DNA of 64,000 bases. Origin: Desulfotignum sp. Lineage in GTDB: Bacteria; Desulfobacterota; Desulfobacteria; Desulfobacterales; Desulfobacteraceae. A program made the position numbers and the translations under genes. A model generated the notes under the pieces. The model worked only from the letters and a program-made list of their open reading frames with translations, had not been told where the DNA came from and made no database searches. Below are positions 24,373-33,809 of this stretch, piece after piece (the first letter of the stretch is position 1; the number at the start of each line of letters is the position of its first letter). The stretch lies in assembly GCA_011390335.1 (NCBI GenBank), contig JAABSO010000023.1:1-64000 (forward strand). The letters are read 5' to 3'.

Positions 24373-27300
24373 TCAGGTTTCATTTAATAATTGTTCAATG
24401 CCTCTGAGGGGGATATTGATCCAGTCGGGGCGGTTGTTCATTTCATAGCCGAGTTCATACACAGCCTTTTCCATGAGATAGGCATGCAGCAGCATTCTGA
24501 TCTCTTCATGGGAGTCAGGAAGAAAACCGGCATCAGCACTTCTGGCCAGATATTCACCCAGGTATTTTGCACTCACCCATATCCGCCACTCCTCTGCCCT
24601 GGCCTCCATGGCCCCGCGCAATTCCGGTTGGAACATCCCCCTTGCTTCCTCAGCCTGAAGGGCAACATAACAGGCATAGTGAAATGACCGCAAAAGCCCT
24701 GCCACATCCCGAAGGGGAGACCGCTTGATGCGCCGCTCACTCACAGGCCGCACCGGTTCTCCTTCAAAGTCTATAATCACAAAATCCTTGCCCGTATACA
24801 GGATCTGGCCCAGATGAAAATCCCCGTGGCACCGCAGGCGCATGGCCCCGATTTTGCCGTTGGTGAGCGTCCGGAAACGGTCCATGATTTCCTGTCTGCG
24901 GTCAAGTATCCTTTTTCCGGCTGCCTGAATATTTTCAGGCAAAGGGTCTTTGCGGGCTTTTATGCGTTTTTCCAGCTGCCCTAAGATCCTTGCAGTCATG
25001 GAACTCATAGACTGAAAAAGCGAACGCTGGTACAGTTTGGAAAATGGTTCCGGTGTGAACAGCGGATCCTGAGATGCCGATGCCAGTGCCGCGTGCATCT
25101 GTGCTGTCCGCCGGGCCAAAAGAACAGTGGCTTCCAGGTAAAATCCGATCTGCGCCTCAATGTCAGGGGGAATGGGAATCCGGCTTAATTCCAGCAGGTT
25201 TTTTCCAGGCGGATACGCCTGGATATTTTCCGGGCCCTCCGCGACCCTTTCAAAAAATCCGTTCAGGCTGCTCACTGTATAAGCCCAGGCATCCCCCTGG
25301 TTGGGCACATACTCCTGAAGAACACCGACGGTACAAGGCTCTTCGTCACCGTGGCTGTATTCCAGAAACCCGGCAAGACCGGGCAGACCGGCAAAGCCCC
25401 TGGTGGACAGAAAACGCGATATTTCCAGTTCAGGATTGGTGCCTTCCTGGAGACGGCGGAACAGTTTGAGAATGAAGCAGTTTCCGTAAATGATGGAGGT
25501 ATTGCTCTGTTCCGTGCCTATCACCCGTGTTTCCAGGGGTAAGTTCCGGGTGTTGTACATGCGTTTAAACCCATTGGTCGGCGTTGCCATAACCCGGCCT
25601 TTGCCGCCTTTGGCGGTGTGCCTGCGGTTGATCATTTCCAAAAGCACATTGCAGAACTCCGGATGAAAAAGACCATCCACAAGCAGCCCTTCCTGGCCGC
25701 TGGATCTTATTTTTATCCTGGCCATGACCGCCTGGGGATGGTTCTCCATGACAGCAGTACCGTCTGCTCCGGGCACATAGGTGACCGGCAGGATATAGGT
25801 TTCATCATTCCCCTCTGTGAAACCTAAGGTTACCAGGAGAATATATCCTGTCAGAACCTGGCTGCCCACAGGCAGCTGGTCATGCAGTGCAAGGGACTTG
25901 ATGCGGCTGTTCTTGGCACCAAACCACCGGCATTTCACAATATAGGACCGCAGATATTTTTCCAGTTCTCTGCGATGGTTTTTCTGCATCACCTCCTCCC
26001 ATCCTTTGTGAACCTCAAATACCGGAAGGCTTGTGTCTGCAGCACCGTTACTGTCGGCTTCCTGTTGCGAGGTCAAAAGAAACCAGTAAAAGGCGTGGGG
26101 ACCTAAGGTCAGAAAATAGGGGTTTTCTGTAATGGTGGGAAAAGGGGTGTTACCGAATATTTCCACCGGAATCCTTCCTTCATACCCCTGCATATCAAGT
26201 TCAGTATACTGTACAAACCGCGAAAGATTGACCACCACCAGTACAGACTGGTTTTCATACTGACGGATAAAGGCCAGGATTTTGGGATTTTCCGGTTCCA
26301 GAAAACCCAGATCCCCCCTGCTGAAAGCGGGTATGCGGCTGCGCAGTGTGAGCAGCCGCCGTATCCACCAGAAAAGGGAATGGCGGTTCTGCTTCTGGGC
26401 TTCGACGTTGAGCACCCCAAAGTGGTATTCAGGATCGGTGATCACCGGCAGATAGAGCTGGTGGGGATTGCACCGGGAAAAGCCGGCATTCCGGTCCGGG
26501 CTCCACTGCATGGGGGTACGGACCCCGTTTCTGTCGCCCAGGTAGATATTGTCCCCCATACCGATCTCATCCCCGTAATACAGGATGGGGGTACCAGGCA
26601 GGCAGAGCAGGAGTGCATACATCAGTTCGATCCTGCGGCGGTGGTTGCCCATGAGCGGGGCCAGGCGCCGCCGGATCCCCAGGTTCACGCGCATGCGCGC
26701 ATCCCTGGCATAGGCCCGGTACATGTAATCACGTTCTTCATCAGTGACCATTTCCAGGGTCAGTTCATCGTGGTTCCGCAAAAAGATAGCCCATTGACAC
26801 GATTCCGGAATAGCCGGCGTGGTATCAAGGATTTCCGTGACCGGAAACCGGCTTTCCATGTGTACTGCCATGTAGAGCCTGGGCATCAACGGAAAATGAA
26901 AGCTCATATGGCATTCATCACCTTCCCCGAAATACTGGACAGCATCTTCGGGCCACTGGTTGGCTTCGGCCAGAAACATCCTGCCCTGGTATTTTTCATC
27001 CATGCGCTGCCGCAGTTTTTTGAGGAATGCATGGGTTTCAGGCAGGTTTTCGCAGTTGGTCCCTTCCCGCTCGTACAGGTAGGGAATGGCATCCAGCCGC
27101 AGGCCGTCCACCCCCATGTCCATCCAGAAATCCAAAGCCTTGAAGATCGCGTCATGCACTTTTGGGTTGTCAAAGTTGAGATCCGGCTGGTGGGAGTAGA
27201 ACCGGTGCCAGAAATAGGCTTTGGCCACAGGGTCCCAGGTCCAGTTGCTGCTTTCAAAATCCTGAAAAATAATGCGGGCATCCTTGTATTTTTCAGGGGT

Positions 27301-27720
27301 ATCGCTCCACACGTAAAAATTGCGCCAGGCACTCCCAGGTTTTGACCGGCGGGACCGCTGAAACCACGGATGCTGGTCCGACGTGTGGTTGATCACAAGT
27401 TCTGTGATCACCTTCATGTGCCGCTTGCGTGCCGCCCGCATAAAGGCCTTGAAATCTGCCAGGGTGCCGTATGCCGGGTGGATGGCCTTGAAATCAGCTA
27501 TATCGTATCCATCATCCCGCAGGGGGGAAGGGTAAAAGGGCAGCAGCCACAGGGCGGTGACACCCAGTTCCTGCAGATAGCCCAGTTTCTCGGTAAGGCC
27601 CTTAAAATCACCGATACCATCCCCATTGCTGTCATAAAACGTCTTGATGTGCAGCTGATAAATAACTGCATCTTTGTACCATAGCGGATCATTTTGCGGT
27701 TGCGGTCTGCGTTTTGCCAT
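24373..27720 (-). CDS. treS: trehalose synthase/maltokinase fusion (TreS-Pep2)
   Basis: A 1115-residue fusion. Residues about 8-560 are trehalose synthase (GH13_16), interconverting trehalose and maltose: [26 protein letters not shown] near 205, LAEANQWPE near 250 and FLRNHDELT near 313. Residues about 590-1110 are maltokinase, which phosphorylates maltose to maltose 1-phosphate with ATP; the kinase motif CHGDFHLGQ lies near 963 and [12 protein letters not shown] follows. Fusing both steps channels trehalose to the GlgE donor. It lies between glgE and glgB in the same orientation. A gap of nearly 200 bases containing heptad repeats separates it from glgE. Confidence 0.95.
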   Translation of the reverse strand: MAKRRPQPQNDPLWYKDAVIYQLHIKTFYDSNGDGIGDFKGLTEKLGYLQELGVTALWLLPFYPSPLRDDGYDIADFKAIHPAYGTLADFKAFMRAARKRHMKVITELVINHTSDQHPWFQRSRRSKPGSAWRNFYVWSDTPEKYKDARIIFQDFESSNWTWDPVAKAYFWHRFYSHQPDLNFDNPKVHDAIFKALDFWMDMGVDGLRLDAIPYLYEREGTNCENLPETHAFLKKLRQRMDEKYQGRMFLAEANQWPEDAVQYFGEGDECHMSFHFPLMPRLYMAVHMESRFPVTEILDTTPAIPESCQWAIFLRNHDELTLEMVTDEERDYMYRAYARDARMRVNLGIRRRLAPLMGNHRRRIELMYALLLCLPGTPILYYGDEIGMGDNIYLGDRNGVRTPMQWSPDRNAGFSRCNPHQLYLPVITDPEYHFGVLNVEAQKQNRHSLFWWIRRLLTLRSRIPAFSRGDLGFLEPENPKILAFIRQYENQSVLVVVNLSRFVQYTELDMQGYEGRIPVEIFGNTPFPTITENPYFLTLGPHAFYWFLLTSQQEADSNGAADTSLPVFEVHKGWEEVMQKNHRRELEKYLRSYIVKCRWFGAKNSRIKSLALHDQLPVGSQVLTGYILLVTLGFTEGNDETYILPVTYVPGADGTAVMENHPQAVMARIKIRSSGQEGLLVDGLFHPEFCNVLLEMINRRHTAKGGKGRVMATPTNGFKRMYNTRNLPLETRVIGTEQSNTSIIYGNCFILKLFRRLQEGTNPELEISRFLSTRGFAGLPGLAGFLEYSHGDEEPCTVGVLQEYVPNQGDAWAYTVSSLNGFFERVAEGPENIQAYPPGKNLLELSRIPIPPDIEAQIGFYLEATVLLARRTAQMHAALASASQDPLFTPEPFSKLYQRSLFQSMSSMTARILGQLEKRIKARKDPLPENIQAAGKRILDRRQEIMDRFRTLTNGKIGAMRLRCHGDFHLGQILYTGKDFVIIDFEGEPVRPVSERRIKRSPLRDVAGLLRSFHYACYVALQAEEARGMFQPELRGAMEARAEEWRIWVSAKYLGEYLARSADAGFLPDSHEEIRMLLHAYLMEKAVYELGYEMNNRPDWINIPLRGIEQLLNET

Positions 27721-27742
27721 AAGATTGCTGTCCTTTATTCTT

Positions 27743-27907
27743 TTAGCTGTTAGCTGTTAGCTTTTAGCTTGAAGATACCAATAGTTACATTGCTTTTACT
27801 TCTATTGGAAGTCCCCTTTTTTGAGGTTTTCTTATTGCCTGCTAAATAGTTGATATTATGTGGCTAACAGCTAATAGCTAACAGCTAATAGCTAATAGCC
27901 AATAGCT
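27743..27907. repeat. inverted AGCTAAY heptad-repeat arrays between glgE and treS
   Basis: In the 196-base gap, 27743-27770 holds four TTAGCTN-type heptads and 27863-27907 holds six to seven AGCTAAC/AGCTAAT heptads in the opposite orientation. The two arrays could pair into a long stem enclosing about 90 bases. The enclosed segment contains a smaller CCAATAG...CTATTGG inverted repeat (about 27778-27813). Related heptads recur at 29931 and 54176. No ORF is present. A role in mRNA stability, termination or recombination is possible but unproven. Confidence 0.8.
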
Positions 27908-27916
27908 GCTTTTATA

Positions 27917-29905
27917 TTACATAAAATAATCAAAATCATTTTCAGACCGCATCCGGCGGCGGATGCGGAAAACCTGTACAGGAACCACCCCGGGATCGAT
28001 TTCCAGATAGTTGTGCCCCTCATGCCACAGGTACCTGGCATCGCTCACCAGATCATGCATCTGAAAGCTTTTATCAACAGGCACACCCATTTCCTCAAAA
28101 GGCAGCTGCACCCAGGCGCTGTGGGTGTGATGGGGATCAAGATTGGCTGCCACAAAAATGATGTTGGAAAAATCATCCGTATACTTGCTGAAGCACAGGA
28201 TCTCTTCTTTATCCACTGGATGGAACAACAGGTTCCGGGTCTGCTGCAGGGCGGGATTCTCCCGTCTGATTCGGTTGATTCTGGTGATAAACGGCCTGAT
28301 TGTATTGGATGCTTCCAGGTCCCAGTGGGCGATCTCAAATTTTTCCGAATCCACATACTCCTCACCGCCGGGATCAAGGGGCTGGTTCACACACAGCTCA
28401 AAGGCCGGGCCATAAATGCCGTAGCTGGAGGAAAGGGTTGCGGCCAGCATCAGGCGGAGCACAAACGCCGGCCGGCCCCCCAGCTGCAAGAATTCCGGCA
28501 GAATATCCGGGGTATTGGGCCACAGGTTGGGCCAGAAAAAATCTTTTACACCGGTCTGTGTCAAGGCTTCAAAATACTGCTCAATTTCCCATTTCAGATT
28601 GCGCCAGGTAAAATAGGTATAGGACTGGGTAAATCCGCCCTTGGCCAGACGGTACATGGTCTTGGGACGGGTAAATGCCTCGGCCAGAAAGATCGTTTCC
28701 GGGTATAGTTTTTTGCAGTCTTCAATGAGCCATTCCCAGAACCGCAATGGTTTGGTGTGGGGATTATCGATTCTGAATATGCGGATCCCCTTGTCTATCC
28801 AAAAATGGATGACACCTGATAATTCCTGCCGCAGGCTTTCATAATGGGGTGATTCAAATTCAAAGGGATAAATATCCTGATATTTTTTAGGGGGATTTTC
28901 AGCATACTGCACCGTACCGTCTTCCCGCCAGTGAAACCATTCAGGATGTTCAGTGACATACGGGTGGTCCGGGCTGCACTGAAACGCGATATCCAGTGCG
29001 ATATCGATGCCGTATTCTTTGGCCTTGGCCTTCAGCTGCAAAAAATCTTCCATGGTCCCCAGTTCCGGATGAATTGATGTATGCCCGCCCTCAGCAGCAC
29101 CAATGGCCCAGGGACTGCCGGGATCACCCGGCCCGGCCGTGACCGTGTTGTTCTTTCCTTTGCGGTGGCTGCGTCCGATGGGATGGATCGGCGGCAGGTA
29201 AAGCACATCAAACCCCATGCCGGCGATATAAGGCAGCCGGTTGATACAGTCCTTGAACGTTCCGTGACGGGTTGGATCGTCATCGGCACAGGAACGGGGA
29301 AACATTTCATACCAGGTGCTGTAAAGGGCCTTGAGCGGCTCAATTCTTACGGGCAGCACCTTTGGATAATCAACCTGGCTGCTTAGATCCGGATAGCGTG
29401 TCATAAGCCCGGCAAAGACTGTATCCTTAAGAAAAACATCCGGTTGTTTTGCCGCTTCCTGTGACATGAGCTGCTCTGCCAGGCGGTTCAGTTGATCTGC
29501 ATCTTCCTTTTTTGCCCGCTCTGCCGCTTCTTTGGCCATGCGCGCACCCTCCATCAGTTCCACAGATACGTTCTGGCCGTCTGCACTCTTTTTTGACACC
29601 TGGCTGCGCCAGGTGTCAAACCGGTCTATCCATGCTGTGACAGTGTATTCATAGATTCCCAGTTCATGGGGAATAAAAGCGGCCTGCCACAGGTCGTTCA
29701 CCAGCAGCTGCATGGGAATCTGCCGCCACTGGTCGGTTCCGGCCCTGCGGTACAGCAGCCGGACCGCCAGCCGGTCATGGCCGTCCACAAAGATATCTGC
29801 TGAAATGGTCACTGTTTCATTTACCGCCCGCCTGGCGGGAAAACGGCCGTTGTCAACCGCAGGGGTTACATTTTCGATAACAATGCGTTTTATGAGGTCT
29901 GTCAT
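27917..29905 (-). CDS. glgE: alpha-1,4-glucan:maltose-1-phosphate maltosyltransferase
   Basis: A GH13_3 maltosyltransferase of 662 residues that extends alpha-1,4-glucan two glucose units at a time from maltose 1-phosphate. The N-terminal all-beta domain starts RIVIENVTPAVDNGRFPARR, typical of GlgE. Catalytic motifs are DIAFQCSPDHP, RIDNPHTKPLRFWEW near 379 (nucleophile Asp) and LAEAFTRP near 407 (acid/base Glu). Its donor is made by the neighbouring TreS-Pep2 fusion and probably by the GlgM-like synthase. It lies 57 bases after the GT5 glgA gene, with a hairpin of heptad repeats between them. Confidence 0.96.
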   Translation of the reverse strand: MTDLIKRIVIENVTPAVDNGRFPARRAVNETVTISADIFVDGHDRLAVRLLYRRAGTDQWRQIPMQLLVNDLWQAAFIPHELGIYEYTVTAWIDRFDTWRSQVSKKSADGQNVSVELMEGARMAKEAAERAKKEDADQLNRLAEQLMSQEAAKQPDVFLKDTVFAGLMTRYPDLSSQVDYPKVLPVRIEPLKALYSTWYEMFPRSCADDDPTRHGTFKDCINRLPYIAGMGFDVLYLPPIHPIGRSHRKGKNNTVTAGPGDPGSPWAIGAAEGGHTSIHPELGTMEDFLQLKAKAKEYGIDIALDIAFQCSPDHPYVTEHPEWFHWREDGTVQYAENPPKKYQDIYPFEFESPHYESLRQELSGVIHFWIDKGIRIFRIDNPHTKPLRFWEWLIEDCKKLYPETIFLAEAFTRPKTMYRLAKGGFTQSYTYFTWRNLKWEIEQYFEALTQTGVKDFFWPNLWPNTPDILPEFLQLGGRPAFVLRLMLAATLSSSYGIYGPAFELCVNQPLDPGGEEYVDSEKFEIAHWDLEASNTIRPFITRINRIRRENPALQQTRNLLFHPVDKEEILCFSKYTDDFSNIIFVAANLDPHHTHSAWVQLPFEEMGVPVDKSFQMHDLVSDARYLWHEGHNYLEIDPGVVPVQVFRIRRRMRSENDFDYFM

Positions 29906-29930
29906 GGTATTTTTCTCTTTTTTTAAGTTT

Positions 29931-29966
29931 TTAGCTTTTAGCTATTAGCGGTTAGCTAAAAGCTAA
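29931..29966. repeat. AGCTAA heptad hairpin overlapping the glgA stop codon
   Basis: Arms at 29931-29944 and 29953-29966 are perfectly complementary over 14 bases (TTAGCTTTTAGCTA and TAGCTAAAAGCTAA), with an 8-base loop. The right arm includes the glgA stop codon (29963-29965). There is no T-run downstream on the minus strand, so it looks more like an intercistronic mRNA-stabilising or attenuating hairpin than a full terminator. Confidence 0.75.
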
Positions 29967-31561
29967 CTGTATAATTTTTCCATATATTGCTGTGCTGCAT
30001 CCTGCCACAAAAACCGGGTTCCAGCAGCATTGTTTTTTATCTGCTGCCATTTTTCAGGATCATTTTTGAACAACCCAATGGCCTGGCAGGCGGTTTCAAC
30101 AAAATTTTGTGCCTGGTCATCCAGATCGCTGCCCCCAAAGCAAAACCCGTTCACACCATGGCGGACAGTATCGCGCAACCCGCCTACAGCATGCACCACA
30201 CAGGGCTGTCCATCCCGCATGGCCAGCATCTGGCCGATGCCGCACGGCTCAAAAGAACTGGGCATCAAAAAAAGGTCGCCATTGGCATAAAGGGCCTGGG
30301 CCGCCTGATCTGAAAATCCGTGAAGGAAAATAAAATTGGGAAACCTTGCACCAAGCTTGGTGAAAAACCGCACAAACTCCTCATGGCCGGTTCCCAGAAG
30401 AACATACACCCCGTCATCTCCCAGTGCAGTCAGAATCCGGGCGATAGCTGACATGCCGTTGTCCTGTCCCTGGCGCATGAGCAACACCTTTTGCCCGGTC
30501 AGACGGGTAACACTGCACAGCACCATCCGCAAGCGGTCAGGTCGTGAGCGTTCAGGCCGGGGGCGGCCAGGCCTCTGTAACAGGTCCGACAGGTTGTGGC
30601 AGGCGATAAAGGCCGCACTGGACACTGTCTGCCGGCCGGCAGACCACTGCATGATCTGGCGCTGAAAATCCCGGAGCATTTCCGGCATCTCCATTACAGG
30701 GGGATTGCGGTATGCCGGATATTCGCAGCCGTTGAGGATGCCCTTCAGATTCCCTGTGTCATTTTCATGGGCAAGCACGGCTTGAAGTCCCTGGGCACCA
30801 TGAAACCGGGGCAGGTCATCAGGACGGCAGATCTCCTTTGCATAGGTAGGGGAAACCGTATGCACCCTGTCTGCCAGGCGGATGCCGCAGGCCATCAGAT
30901 TACAGGCATCAGGCCATCGCGGATCAGCCACATCCAGCCAGTGCCAGGTGATATCAGGAAACCAGGCCGACAAAGAGGAGCTACTGCCGGCCAGAGGCCG
31001 CACCCCCTGCAGGGCCAGATTGTGGATGGTAAACACCGTCCGGACGCTCTGCAATGGTGCGCAGGTTGGGTGGTATCGGCGCAGCAGCGCCACAAGGGCC
31101 ATATGCCAGTCATGCAGATGCATCACATCTGCCCGGGGTATGGCTTCCTGGGTCAAAGCGGCGGCAGCGGCACTGCAAAAGCAGGCAAACCGGGAGCCAT
31201 CGCTGTAAAAAGGCTGATCATCCGGATCATGCACATAGATCTGGTGCTGCCCTGTGCGGGCATTTACTGCCTCCAGAAAAGGGTGATGTATCACATAATG
31301 GGTTACACCCGGGTGCTCACGTTTTGCCGACACCTTGTAGAGTTGTGCGTCATGAAGGGTCCCGCGGAAGGAAAAACAGATGTTGGCCATATGTTCGGCC
31401 CCTTTGGTTTGGTGCAAAAACCCGTACCCGGGCATTACAACGCTTACCTGGTGACCAAGATCCGCCAGTGCCGGTGCAATATCCCGCACCACATCTGCCA
31501 CACCGCCCACCTTGGCATTGGGCAGGCTGTCATTTTCCGCAGCCATATGAAGGATATGCAT
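29963..31561 (-). CDS. glgA: glycogen synthase, GT5 family
   Basis: A GT5 glycogen (starch) synthase that adds glucose from ADP- or UDP-glucose to alpha-1,4-glucan. ATG 31561 has AAAGGAG eight bases upstream; an in-frame start 30 bases earlier is less likely. The protein is 532 residues, somewhat longer than the usual 480 or so. The donor-binding KVGGVADVVRDIAPALADLG motif is near the N-terminus, and SSFEPCGIGQMLAM near 437 carries the E-x7 motif of GT5 enzymes. It co-exists with the GlgM-GlgE route, so the cell has two ways to make linear glucan. No ADP-glucose pyrophosphorylase gene is in the window. Confidence 0.9.
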   Translation of the reverse strand: MHILHMAAENDSLPNAKVGGVADVVRDIAPALADLGHQVSVVMPGYGFLHQTKGAEHMANICFSFRGTLHDAQLYKVSAKREHPGVTHYVIHHPFLEAVNARTGQHQIYVHDPDDQPFYSDGSRFACFCSAAAAALTQEAIPRADVMHLHDWHMALVALLRRYHPTCAPLQSVRTVFTIHNLALQGVRPLAGSSSSLSAWFPDITWHWLDVADPRWPDACNLMACGIRLADRVHTVSPTYAKEICRPDDLPRFHGAQGLQAVLAHENDTGNLKGILNGCEYPAYRNPPVMEMPEMLRDFQRQIMQWSAGRQTVSSAAFIACHNLSDLLQRPGRPRPERSRPDRLRMVLCSVTRLTGQKVLLMRQGQDNGMSAIARILTALGDDGVYVLLGTGHEEFVRFFTKLGARFPNFIFLHGFSDQAAQALYANGDLFLMPSSFEPCGIGQMLAMRDGQPCVVHAVGGLRDTVRHGVNGFCFGGSDLDDQAQNFVETACQAIGLFKNDPEKWQQIKNNAAGTRFLWQDAAQQYMEKLYS

Positions 31562-31661
31562 TGTCGTTTCTCCTTTCTTTGCCCGTGACAATTTTTGCTA
31601 TGAAAAAAAAATTCCGCGGGGACTGTAAAAACACTTACAATGTCTCATGCCCGGCCGGGGT

Positions 31662-33809
31662 TTATTTTTTTTCCTGGATGCGCGACAGCCGCTTTGTCAC
31701 CCACAGGTTTCCTGCAACCAGTGCCGCTGCCACTGCTGCTGCTATGAGTGCGTTTATCCAGTCAGGATGCATTATGGTGTGCAAAAGACGGTCTGCAAAT
31801 ATTGTAATGGCCAGAATGCCCGGCGTCATGCCCAAAGCCGTGCCCAGAAGATAATCTTTGAGCCGGATATGGGATGCCCCGGCTATGAGATTGATAATGG
31901 TAAAGGGTGCAACCGGAATATTTCTGATAACCGCCACGGTTAAAATACCTTTTTTTGCCATCTGCCGGCTGATGTGGTTCAGCTTTTTTCCCGCCACTTT
32001 GCGCACCATCTGTTTTCCCACCCCGGCACCTGCCAAAAAGGTTGCCAGCGCACTCAGCAGACAGCCGCTCAAAGCATATAATACAGCCCATACCGGATCA
32101 TATACCATTGCTGTTACCCCCACCAGCAGCGTGATGGGTACCATCAAAAATCCTGCGGCAACATAGACGGCCATAACAATCGGAAAAGACATGGGATGAC
32201 TGCGGATTTCACCGGCCCAGGCTGCCATGTTTTCTGTTGTGACCCATTGGGCAAGGGGAGACCAGCGCCAGGCTGCAGCCAGTCCGATCAGAACCACAAG
32301 CACCCCTGCCAGCTTCACCATCTGGGGTGCTTTGGACTGCCCCTGCCCATTTCGGGCAAACCGGTCCATCATGCGGTCAAATGCAATGGGCTTTTCCGGA
32401 TCCAGCAGTTCAGGGTCCCCGACAATGGCCGCTCCATCAACGGGAAGGGACTGGTGGTATTCAAGCTTTTTTAATCTGCGGCCTGATTCTTTGGATAAGG
32501 ATGCGATGACGCTGTTCATGGATTTTTCTCCAGCAAAGGCTTTGGCCACCGCATCAACAGATCTGCCTGAATGCTCCGCCAAAAGCCGGCTGTGCAGACA
32601 AGCGATTGCCTCACCAACCCTGTCATCTTCTGCTGCCTCAAATGCCAAAACACATTCAGAGTCAAACCGCATGGACCGGTTGCTTAAATTGGCAGAACCG
32701 ATGATTGCCAGCCGGTCGTCCACAATCATAAGCTTGGCATGCACGTACAAAGGTGTTTTGCCATCCTCGAGCACCGGATAAAAAACCCCGAGGCGGTGGT
32801 GAATATCAGCCGCAGACAGGGTTTTCAAAATCCTTGCCCGGATTGAATCCATGGTGCTTTGTTCCAGCCAGCCACTGGATGCTTCAGGCAGGATAATGCA
32901 GATGTCAGGCCCCTGTTTTCGGGAAAGGCTTTCTTTAAGCATTTCAGCTATTTTGCCAGATGTCAGATACTGGTTTTCTATATAAATGCTTTTTTGGGCT
33001 GCAGCAACAGCATCCCTGTAAAGATTTTCCACCTCCCGCACCTCTTTGCGACCCTTGTAGGCAGGCAGGGTCCGTGATATCCCCAGCTGCATATCCTTGA
33101 GATCCGATTGGAGCTTTTTGGGCCAGGGAGACGTTGATCCGGGATTTTTCGATGCAGCATGCGTTGCAATCTGCTTGCCGGTTGCCCATTTCCAGCGGTC
33201 TGTAAACAATTGGCCCAGGGCTTCGGCCGCCTCTCCTTCCAGGGCCACCTGTATATCGTGAAAAGGGCTGTAGGGATCGTTGTCCGGGGTTACTCTCCGG
33301 TGATCATCCAGGCGGTGTTCAGGTGTATCCCAGCGGCTGTTTGTCAGATCAAGTCCGCCGCAAAAAGCCACCTGGTTGTCGATCACCACCAGTTTCTGGT
33401 GTTGAGATGCCCCCATGGGATGCTGGTCATCCAGATGAAAAAAAACCCGGCCATGGGTTTTCCATCCCAGTTTAAAGACGGGCATCCATTCACGTTCCAT
33501 GGCATAGAGCATGGGAAAATCCCAGCTCAGGATGTATACATGCAGGCCGGGTGTGCGTTTTGCCTTGTCATTGAGAAAGGCTCCCAGATCTGTCTGGTTA
33601 TCAGAAGCCTCATCGCCCCGCAAAAGGGGTATCCTGCTGTCGATATCCCATGCAGCAATGAAAATGGTCTTTTGGGCCTGGTCAATGGCATCGGCCACTG
33701 CTGCAAAATAGGCAGCACCATCTATTAAAAATCCGGCTTTTTCTGCATGGGTCAGGCACCAGCAATTGGATTTTTTTTTCAGCACATCTGCTGACATTCT
33801 TTTTTTCAT
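31662..33809 (-). CDS. phospholipase D-like protein fused to a VTT/DedA-type membrane domain
   Basis: A 715-residue fusion. Two HKD motifs mark a phospholipase D/cardiolipin synthase fold: HQKLVVIDNQVAFCGG near 135 and HAKLMIVDDRLAIIGSANLS near 356. After a short linker, one membrane segment near 490 and a VTT (SNARE-associated, TVP38/DedA) domain at about 540-690 follow, with the FLAGAGVGKQMV and PVAPFTIINLIAGAS motifs. The combination suggests synthesis or remodelling of phospholipid together with lipid scrambling or transport. The start codon overlaps the MgtE stop region by four bases (ATGA), so it is coupled to the transporter gene. Confidence 0.88.
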   Translation of the reverse strand: MKKRMSADVLKKKSNCWCLTHAEKAGFLIDGAAYFAAVADAIDQAQKTIFIAAWDIDSRIPLLRGDEASDNQTDLGAFLNDKAKRTPGLHVYILSWDFPMLYAMEREWMPVFKLGWKTHGRVFFHLDDQHPMGASQHQKLVVIDNQVAFCGGLDLTNSRWDTPEHRLDDHRRVTPDNDPYSPFHDIQVALEGEAAEALGQLFTDRWKWATGKQIATHAASKNPGSTSPWPKKLQSDLKDMQLGISRTLPAYKGRKEVREVENLYRDAVAAAQKSIYIENQYLTSGKIAEMLKESLSRKQGPDICIILPEASSGWLEQSTMDSIRARILKTLSAADIHHRLGVFYPVLEDGKTPLYVHAKLMIVDDRLAIIGSANLSNRSMRFDSECVLAFEAAEDDRVGEAIACLHSRLLAEHSGRSVDAVAKAFAGEKSMNSVIASLSKESGRRLKKLEYHQSLPVDGAAIVGDPELLDPEKPIAFDRMMDRFARNGQGQSKAPQMVKLAGVLVVLIGLAAAWRWSPLAQWVTTENMAAWAGEIRSHPMSFPIVMAVYVAAGFLMVPITLLVGVTAMVYDPVWAVLYALSGCLLSALATFLAGAGVGKQMVRKVAGKKLNHISRQMAKKGILTVAVIRNIPVAPFTIINLIAGASHIRLKDYLLGTALGMTPGILAITIFADRLLHTIMHPDWINALIAAAVAAALVAGNLWVTKRLSRIQEKK

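Noticed and set aside
26380..27345. 321-codon plus-strand ORF
   Set aside because: Antisense to the trehalose synthase domain; no motif, no start signal.
27743..27907. CRISPR array
   Set aside because: Seven-base units without unique spacers and with no cas genes nearby; a microsatellite-like repeat.
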